From Sorghum bicolor (Eukaryota > Streptophyta > Magnoliopsida > Poales > Poaceae), in contig NC_012873.2 in NCBI RefSeq assembly GCF_000003195.3, positions 44,634,061 to 44,698,060 of the forward strand: a stretch of DNA of 64,000 nt. Reading direction: 5' to 3'. The number at the start of each line of letters is the position of its first letter. The first letter of the stretch is position 1. Shown here piece after piece: positions 56,969-64,000 of this stretch. Below the pieces are notes generated by a model. The model worked only from the letters and a program-made list of their open reading frames with translations, ran no database searches and was not told where the DNA came from. Both the position numbers and the translations under genes were made by a program.

Positions 56969-58030
56969 AGGAAAAAAATCTACTTTTCCTTTCCAACTTT
57001 GAAAGTTCACTTTTCCTCCCCCAACTTCAAAACCGGGCAAACCACCTCCTTTAACTTTTTAAACCGTGCATTTTACCTCCATGAGGCAGTTTCAAAGACG
57101 GTTTTGCTATAGTAAATGGTGGTTTTGCTACAGTTACAGTGGTTTTGTCTTTATCTTTTTAAATTATTTGAGTTGAATATTTGAAAAATCATAATAAATC
57201 ACAAAAAATCATAAAATAGAAAACCTAATTTTTTTTGACTTCACATAAGTAGATCTACACAGTAAACATATAATATGGTATGCTTTAGTACAAAGTTTTT
57301 GCTATAAAGATTTTGTCTTTTTCTTTTTTTTTATTTGGCTGAATCTTTGAAAATCATAGTAAATTATAGAAAAATCATAAAATAGAAAATCTAATTTTGT
57401 TGGACTCCACATGAGTATATATACACAACAAACATATAATATGAGTACGCTTTGGTCCACAAAATAATTATAGAAGTTGGAGCTATGAATTATTTCAATT
57501 AATTACAAAAAAGCATAGATCTAAAGCTATAACAAACAATTTATACTAGAGAATACCATATTATATATTTATTGTATAGATATGCTAATGTGGAGTCTAA
57601 CAAAATTGGATTTTCTATTTTATGACTTTTTGTAATTTACTATGATTTTTCAAAGATTTAGCCAAAATAAATAAAAAAGACAAAACCTTTATAGCAAAAA
57701 CTTTATACTAAAGCGTACCATATTATATGTTCTTTGTGTAGTTCTACTTGTGTGGAGTCCAACAAAATTAAATTTTCTATTTTATATTTTTCTGTGATTT
57801 ACTATGATTTTTTAAAAATTCAACCAAAATAATAATAAAAAAAGAAAAAGACAAGAACATCATTATTGTAGCAAAACCACCATTCGCTATAGTAAAACCG
57901 CCTTTGAAACCGTGAACAGTAAAACCGCCTTCGAAACCGCTTTAGGAAGGTAGAACGCGCAGTTTAAAAAGTTGAGAGAGGTGGTCTGCCTAGTTTTGAA
58001 ATTGAGAGAGGAAAAACAAATGTTTTTCCT
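56969..58030. mobile_element. 1062-bp foldback (long inverted repeat) element
   Basis: The left arm (AGGAAAAA..., CAAAACCGGGCAAACCACC, CAACTTTTTAAAC-like words) is matched in inverse by the right arm ending at 58030. Inner parts also pair (GTTTTGCTATAG/CTATAGTAAAAC; ATCATAAAATAGAAAA with its complement), so nearly the whole element could fold on itself. It has no coding capacity. The target duplication is not clear. Confidence 0.72.
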
Positions 58031-58111
58031 AGAAAACCTACGTGGAATTTCTCTCACACAAAGGAAAGAAAAACGAGCTGTATGCAGATGCACCAGTTGG
58101 CAGCGGGAGTC

Positions 58112-58437
58112 GGCACTGTTTAGATTGGAGATGAAATTTTTTTGGGTGTCACATCGAATATGTCGGAAGGATGTCGAGAGGGGTTTTTAGAAACTAATAA
58201 AAAAATAAATTACATAGCTCGTCTGGAATCTGTAAGACAAATCTATTAAGCATAATTCATCTGTCATTAGCAAATACGGGTTACTGTAGCACTTAAGGCT
58301 AATCATGGACTAACTAGGCTTAAAAGATTCGTCTCGCGATTTTCAACCAAACTGTGTAATTAGTTTATTTTTTTTTATATTTAATGTTCTATGCATGTGT
58401 TCAAAGATTCGATGGGATGGATGAAAATTTTTTGAGT
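58112..58437. mobile_element. Tourist-like MITE, copy C, right end lost
   Basis: It reads as the inverse of copy B, from GGCACTGTTTAGATTGG to GATGAAAATTTTTTGAGTG, where the expected terminus is missing. Confidence 0.6.
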
Positions 58438-58451
58438 GCTTGTGGAGAGCG

Positions 58452-58554
58452 TGCAGGTCCAAGTGTTACTGATCATGCCGTACCCACCGGTGAATATTCA
58501 AATCTTCTACGCAACCCAGCGAAGCTCCGTTTTGTGTGGCCGCAAGATATTTTG
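58452..58554. repeat. inverted copy of the segment at 52252-52335
   Basis: TCCGTTTTGTGTGGCC, CAAGATATTTTG and TGCAGGTCCAAG appear in inverse order and strand relative to 52252-52335. Confidence 0.6.
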
Positions 58555-58850
58555 TCCCAGGTGATGACCAATCGGTACGCGCTAATTGACTGATAGCCTA
58601 TATACAAGATATTTTGTGTGTAAAAAGTTTTAAAATTTTAATAAGGCCTATGTTCGTTTAATTCCATCTCTGCCACTGTCAAGCTAAGGTAGCTAGCTAT
58701 AGGCCTATAGCTAACGTTGCCTGCGCTGGAGTGGCAATGGCACGTCGCGGCCACCCCATTCGGAGTCGTCACTCATCAGCGTCACCCTGCCGTGTTTCGT
58801 CAACATGCATGGGCGGGAGACGATCGGCAGCGCCCTCGCCTTTTGACCTA
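58555..58850. other. short stretch with no recognised feature
   Basis: No domain or repeat seen. Confidence 0.35.
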
Positions 58851-59078
58851 GGCCCTAAAACTAAAAAATTTTCAAGATTTTCCGTCACATCAAATTTTAT
58901 GGCACATGCATAAAACATTAAATATAGACGAAAACAAAAACTAATTACACAGTTTAGTTGTAAATCACGAGATGAATCTTTTGATCCTAATTAGTCTATA
59001 ATTGGATAATATTTGTCACAGACAAACGAAAATGCTAAAGTACCGAAAACTTTTCACTTTTCGGAACTAAACAAGGCC
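58851..59078. mobile_element. Tourist-like MITE, copy D
   Basis: 228 bp starting GGCCCTAAAAC and ending GGAACTAAACAAGGCC; flanks CTA and TTA match at two of three bases. Confidence 0.75.
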
Positions 59079-59264
59079 TTACGGCTACGTATAGGCACCT
59101 TAGCTGTAATCCATCGTGATGTCCTCCATCAGGTGATGTGATATATACTCTATGTCCTTAAAAAAGTGTCATTTTAAAATTTTAGACATCTTATTTGACT
59201 ATTCGTCTTATTTGACTATTCGTCATACTCGAGTAATCCACATCGCAACCCGATCCATATAATA

Positions 59265-59495
59265 GTCTCTCTGTCAAAAAAATACAATTTGTTTTCTAAG
59301 GAGTCAGAAAATTTAAACTTAAATTAAATTTATATAAAAACTACTGTTATTCGTGATATAATATAAGTATTGTTAGATTAGTTATAGAATATATTTTTAT
59401 AATAAATTTTGTTTGAGCATATAAATGTTAATATTATTTATAATAAATTCGGTTAAATTTTGAGTTATTTTGACTAATACTATGAATGGAGGGAG
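59265..59495. mobile_element. Stowaway MITE
   Basis: TA duplication (59263-59264, 59496-59497). Left end GTCTCTCTGTC, right end GAATGGAGGGAG, both forms of the CTCCCTCCGTTC terminus. A partial relative (CTCTATGTCC) starts near 59150. Confidence 0.75.
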
Positions 59496-59699
59496 TAGAT
59501 GACAGTCAGCGAATGAATTGAATTGAATAGGAGGGATCGCTGTCATCACGGTTGCTTGTTTTGCTTCGGATCCACAGCACAAGTCGCTGCCAAGTCTCCT
59601 GGCACTGGGAAATCCAAACGAAACGAAAACCACCTGGAGACTTGGGAAATCCAAACGAAACGAAACGAAAACCAATACCTCCTATGCCGTAGGTGTACT

Positions 59700-59890
59700 T
59701 TTCATACTTTCTCCGTTCCTAGTCATAAGATATTTTTCGGCTATTAGGGCACAAAGCATACTGTCCCCGACTAAATAGGTTTCTATAGTTGTGTTAAGTC
59801 AAATTATTTAAACTTTGATCAAATTTTTATAAAAACTCGTTGAGATTTATGACACCAAATTTGTATCTTTAAATATACCATAGAATATAT
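59700..59890. mobile_element. partial Stowaway-like MITE
   Basis: TACTTTCTCCGTTCCTAGTC at 59697-59716 resembles a Stowaway terminus and is followed by AAACTTTGATCAAATTTTT, common inside that group. No right terminus is found. 59890-60124 has nothing recognised. Confidence 0.45.
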
Positions 59891-60124
59891 TATTCATAAA
59901 ACAAACCATCATACAAATTGAAATTCTTGCGACCACCTTACTTGTTATTTCGGAGTCCATCATCAAGAAAGAAAGCCACAATACATATATAGCAAGATGT
60001 ACACAATTTCTCCACCTGGTTTCTAGTTTTTGAATCACTATGGGTGCTCATATATTTTGCTAATATAGTGGTATGTAAACATTCATACCTGTATTTTGCT
60101 TCATAAAAAATAAACTTTTCATCA

Positions 60125-60269
60125 AGTCCTCCATTTCAAATTACAAGATGCTTTGACTTTTCTAGATATATTATTTTTACTATATTTTAGACAGTGTATA
60201 CCTAAGTGTGCATACCAAAAGCTATATATCTAAAAAGCTAAAATGTCTTGTAATTTAGAACAGTGTGAG
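60125..60269. mobile_element. Stowaway MITE, short form
   Basis: Left arm TCCATTTCAAATTACAAG with GACTTTTCTAGATAT and a matching inverse right arm (ATATCTAAAAAGC, CTTGTAATTTAGAAC, GTGTGAG). TA follows the right end. Confidence 0.7.
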
Positions 60270-60532
60270 TACATCATAGAAAAAGAAACTAAAAAATAAC
60301 TTACGAGGAAGTACTAATGAAACCGCAAGTACCTACAAGGATTTTTTTTGTATTTCTTTTCCAATAGAAAATTCCTCTTCAACGAGGAAAGATCATCCTC
60401 GATCCTCAAGCCTTTAGGTAAGTATACCAACTTGCAGTTCAAAGAAAAACAAGTACACCAACTTGTCATGGTTGGAAATGTTTACTCGGAAGGAGTCCAG
60501 TGAACGGCCATGACTAGAATAAGGCTTTCACT

Positions 60533-60759
60533 CAAAAACCAAAATTTTTTTAAGATTCACTGTCACATCGAATCTTACGGCATATGCATAGAACATTAAA
60601 TATAGATAAAAATAAAAATTAATTGCACAATTTGCCTGTAAATCGCGAGAGAAATCTTTTAAACCTAGTTACTCTATGATTAGACAATGTTTATCAAATA
60701 AAAACGAAAGTGCTACAGTATTAAAATCTATCCAAAATTTTTTTGATCTAAATAAGGCC
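60533..60759. mobile_element. Tourist-like MITE, copy E
   Basis: 227 bp starting GGCTTTCACTC, ending CTAAATAAGGCC, with TAA on both sides (60530-60532, 60760-60762). Confidence 0.78.
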
Positions 60760-61443
60760 TAAGAAGAATACTATATTTTTTAAAACTTGCATTAGAGTCA
60801 GACTATATTATACTATATTTATACACACACAACTCCAAGTCACCAACTCTACATTTTCTCATGAACAATCTGCAGAAACCTGCCACGTAGTGTGAATATA
60901 TTCCAACCAAATCCAAATATTCCATTGACTCGCATCTCAAAGAAAACAGAATAGTTTTGAATGATTTATGTTCCAACTAATTCCAGGAATCAATAAAAAA
61001 GCAGTGTACAAATTCAACCAATTCTCTTTTAGTAGTTTAGTGAGATTTGCAGTGCCTATCTAACGCAGTTGTGCATGCATTACTCATTTAGGATTCATAT
61101 CAAACATTTCAAAATTGGATTAGCAGTAGTATTTTGAATTCCTTGTCGTGATAATGTTAAATGTAGTTTTTTATCCATGGAAGGCAAACATACGTCCATG
61201 ACAAGATCAATACATGTCTGTCAGAAAACCAAGGATGAAGAATCAAACAAAGGTCAGAACTTAGTACCAGATAGAGTAGAGCAGGGGCCAATCAACAAAT
61301 CATGTACTTTAGGAATGAGGTAAGTTTTATTTGAGGTGTAAATCATATATATGGTCTTAAAAATTCACAGCCCGTGGTAATGTCATAGCTCAAAGATGAA
61401 AGAACAACACACGACATTAAGCCACAACATATTATATATGCTA
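60760..61443. other. AT-rich stretch without a recognised feature
   Basis: No open frame with a domain and no paired repeats were seen. Confidence 0.4.
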
Positions 61444-61626
61444 GGGCCTATTTAATAGGGCTTCTACCCTTTGGATCTTACTCCTTCGAAGGAGCCTTAC
61501 CAAATGTTTTCCTTGAGAGGAGCCTTTTCAGTGGAAAACAGATGAGCCAGAGCTGTTTTGGTGGCTCTTTCAAAACGACTCTCCAAAACAGCTCCAGCTC
61601 TCTGGAGGAGCCCTACCAAACACCTG
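61444..61626. mobile_element. MITE with GGGC..TTT..TAGGGCT termini
   Basis: GGGCCTATTTAATAGGGCTTC at the left is matched in inverse by GGAGCCCTACCAAACACCTG at the right, with GGAGCC words between. It resembles Tourist-type MITEs of grasses. The target duplication is unclear. Confidence 0.6.
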
Positions 61627-61749
61627 TTTTTTTAACAAAAATATCTTTATTATTAGCAGTAGCTTGCTGCAAGTATGGTCACACCTGGTAAGCCTACACA
61701 TTGTAGGGCTTGTTGAACATTACAGGAGGAGACATGGTCCTTTGAGGCA

Positions 61750-62500
61750 CATAAGAAGTCCAGAGTAAAATTCTAAGAAATTTTCATCTGCCTAGCCTGG
61801 TGAGCTAAAGAGTCAGCCGTAGTGTTAAGCCTGCGTTGAATTTTGTAGATGTTGGAAGATCTTGTGCACGTGTGATTGGCAAAGATCTGAGTGTAATATT
61901 TGATTCTCCAGTCCGATGGGTTGGCAGGGTCATCGTTGTTGAAGAAGCGAACTAGCTATTCATAGTCTGATAAAAAATTGACACCTGCAAGATTGGGGGA
62001 GTAACAGATAGCAGAACCTAAAGCAAAGGCAGCAACCTCAGCCATGATGACCGAAGAGCAGTTTTGGAGTCTAGCTTTAATGTAAATAAATAGTCTGGAT
62101 TATGTAATCCTAGAAGTTAAGAATGAGAACACCCAAACCAGCAGGTCGGAGGGTGGGGTTGGTTTGGTCAAGATCTATAGAGGCATCCACATAGCACATG
62201 GGACCTTGAAGCAACGCTGGGGTGTCAATAACAAAGGTGTCCCTTAGAGGTATATGTTGTGTTATAAGAGGCATACCTTGGCCTAATGAAGAAGTGGATT
62301 GTGGAGCAATGGTGTGCAGGTTCCGTGCTTGAGCATTGGATTTGATATGGATAGCCGCAACATGGTTGACATGTGCAGAAGTCCGGGCTTTTCCCCTGAA
62401 GTGGCGGTCATTTCTAGCTTTCCAAAGGTACCAGAGGGTAAATAGGAATTTGCAAAAAATATCCTCAGAGGTAGAGTTAGAGATAAGTGCACTTAGAATT
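61750..62500 (-). pseudogene. LINE RNase H and zinc-binding remnants
   Basis: On the minus strand MAEVAAFALG (about 62040) and ADSLAHQAR (about 61810) are typical of the RNase H at the end of plant L1 LINEs. The region 62500-62280 reads as the preceding link. Stops and frame changes are frequent. Confidence 0.62.
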
Positions 62501-62881
62501 AACTATATCCCATCAGCATCTTGAGGCAAGTTGTCAGTTCTTATAAGGGGAGAGAAAGAGAGCCATACCTATCGTGGGAGATCACAATGAAAGAACATGT
62601 GTGCATCATTTTGCACTGCCCCATAAGCTGAACAGAGATTGTCAACTCAAGTAGAATACCTGGCGGCTCTTTCTATTGTGGCAAGTGCTCGACAAATTAG
62701 TCTCTATGTAAAGGTTTTGATGATAGGAGGAAGGACCATGCTTTTCCACGCCCTCTTCAAAATGTCATTGACTTGGGGTAGGATGCTTCTGGAGCCTTAT
62801 TGTGGGAGCTGGATCGTGTTTTGGCTTTGTAGGTACCTGTAAATTGCTTTAGTAGTGCAGATGCCCTTCTTGGAGGGTGCC

Positions 62882-63160
62882 TGTTATGTGGCTGCTGGAG
62901 ATCGAGGGAGATGGATTGGGATCTAAGGAGCGGCGGCTGATGGCTTGAACAGTACCCGCGAGAGGGAGATGGATTGGGATCTAAAGAGCGGTGGCTTGAT
63001 TAGATTGATACATCTCCTCTCCTTATATAGATAGGTTTACTTGACTTACAAGCAAGGCTTACTTGACCTCTAAGCAAGCAACCCTTATCTCTAATTAACC
63101 CTAACACTAATGGGCTATGGCACCAGCCCAGGCCCAATAGGTCCCTTACATATTCTAACA
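62882..63160 (-). mobile_element. 279-bp solo LTR inside the LINE
   Basis: It runs from TGTTATGTGG to TATTCTAACA on +, with a perfect GTGCC duplication (62877-62881, 63161-63165). Minus orientation is inferred from the TGTTAGAATATG start. A 35-bp segment (AGGGAGATGGATTGGGATC...) is repeated near 62906 and 62960. Confidence 0.88.
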
Positions 63161-63199
63161 GTGCCCATCTAAGAATATTAGCATGGTCACTAGGGATGG

Positions 63200-63948
63200 T
63201 CTGGGTCTTAGAGATGATGCGCACAGCCTAAGGATCAAAGACATTGGTGAGCAGTGACATGTTCCATTCGTGTGTGTAGGTGTTCCACAAGTCCAAGACT
63301 GGCAGGTAGCAGTGAAGTGGTGACGGGTAGCAACAGATGGTCGTGGATGGAGTCCCAAATCAGGCACCAGGGTGCGGACCAGACAGATGTGTTTTCTCGC
63401 ATGGATCTAGTAGACAGAGTTGTCTGCGAGTTCTTGTTTGCTCTGCATGATTGAAGACCAAAAAATAGATCTTGTTTCGGCATTGTTAGTAATCCAAAAT
63501 GAGGTGTTAGGGAAGTATTTTGATTGAAGCACAGCAGTGATCAGCAGATCTCTATTGTTCACTATATTAAAGCAGCATGAATGAGAAGACTTTTGTTGAC
63601 AGTGTGTAGATTGCGAATGCCTAGACCTCCATTTTCTTTGGATTGGCAAATGTCATTCCATGATCTAAAGGCAATGGGTGAAGAAGGATTGTCTTCCTAG
63701 ATACCTGTCCACCAGAATCTTATAATGATAGCTGTAATTCTTTCCACAAAGGTCTTAGAGAAAAGAACAATGGACATATAATAAACCGGAATGGAGGATA
63801 AAATAGATTGAATATAAGTGAGTCTTCCTGCATGGTTGAGTTTATTGGCTCTGATAGTGGTAAGTTTAGCTCTGAATTTGTTAATAATAAATTCATAAGC
63901 TTCGTTGCTATCATTGTGGTTGAAAATCATAGGGTGGCCAAGGTGCAT
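63200..63948 (-). pseudogene. LINE reverse transcriptase C-terminal region
   Basis: The minus strand from 63948 reads LGHPMIFNHND, KLNHAGRLTYIQSILSSIP and YYMSIVLFSKTF, then IIIRFWW, the thumb region after the RT palm of L1 LINEs. The piece below 63690 has AFRSWNDICQSKENGGLGIRNLHT. Stops at 63700 and 63560 and frame changes follow. Confidence 0.8.
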
Positions 63949-64000
63949 GGTGTTAGGCCATCCTCAATGCTGGTTTCATGGCTCAGTTTCTAATACATCC

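Larger units (their letters stand above)
61627..64000 (-). mobile_element. L1-type LINE, 3' part, runs off the right edge
   Basis: The minus strand ends in AATAAAG and a run of seven A at 61633-61627, a LINE tail. Upstream lie RNase H and zf-RVT remnants, then RT sequence to 63948 and beyond. A solo LTR (62882-63160) interrupts it. The 5' part is outside the window. Confidence 0.82.

Overview
This is a plant nuclear window, and the repeat families point to a grass. Tourist-like MITEs with GGCCTTGTTTAG termini, Stowaway MITEs, an Ac-type hAT, grass-type CACTA elements, a Tat-type gypsy element with an antisense plant-mobile-domain gene, and a grass-type MIR529 all fit. I infer Andropogoneae (sorghum, sugarcane or maize relatives); the sequence alone does not fix the species. 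I find no intact host protein-coding gene. Almost every long open frame lies in a transposable element or is a composition artefact. The one host gene I can support is a microRNA locus, MIR529, near 51.45-51.79 kb on the + strand, with its own TATA box.

Layout, left to right. 1-3196: the 5' part of a CACTA transposon on the minus strand, with TNP2-like transposase remnants. 3200-5005: a Copia-type LTR split by a non-autonomous hAT (3518-4514), which itself carries a Tourist-like MITE. About 5270-19809: a Ty3/gypsy element of Tat type (gag, protease, RT, RNase H, integrase on +, then a spliced plant-mobile-domain gene on the antisense strand). Its protease-RT junction is interrupted by a 3.9-kb Ac-like hAT (9135-13044) with a perfect 8-bp duplication and a nearly intact four-exon transposase gene. 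About 19820-22993: an antisense Tekay/Del-like LTR that itself carries a 529-bp hAT MITE. 23.1-24.4 kb: low-copy intergenic DNA. 24399-26795: a 5'-truncated LINE. 27.0-28.7 kb: two small CACTA elements.

28770-49115 is a nested block. A gypsy-type 3' LTR plus internal remnant was invaded by a complete 17-kb Copia element on the minus strand (31319-48261: LTRs of 1536 and 1534 bp, PBS, PPT, gag-pol and an extra post-pol coding region). The Copia element later received four solo LTRs. 48851-51026: a TIR element with a 1.8-kb CACTA inside it. 51.1-53.2 kb: the MIR529 locus and its flanks. 53.2-61.6 kb: MITEs, a CACTA-like segment, a Helitron that split a TA microsatellite, and a 1.06-kb foldback element. 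61627-64000: a LINE on the minus strand carrying a 279-bp solo LTR.

The elements do not work together as a pathway; the order of nesting records successive insertions. The features of most biological interest are MIR529 (a regulator of SPL transcription factors in grasses) embedded in dense repeats, the Ac-like element that looks one nonsense codon from an open frame, the spliced antisense gene of the gypsy element with twin hairpins at its convergent end, and the post-pol coding region of the Copia element.
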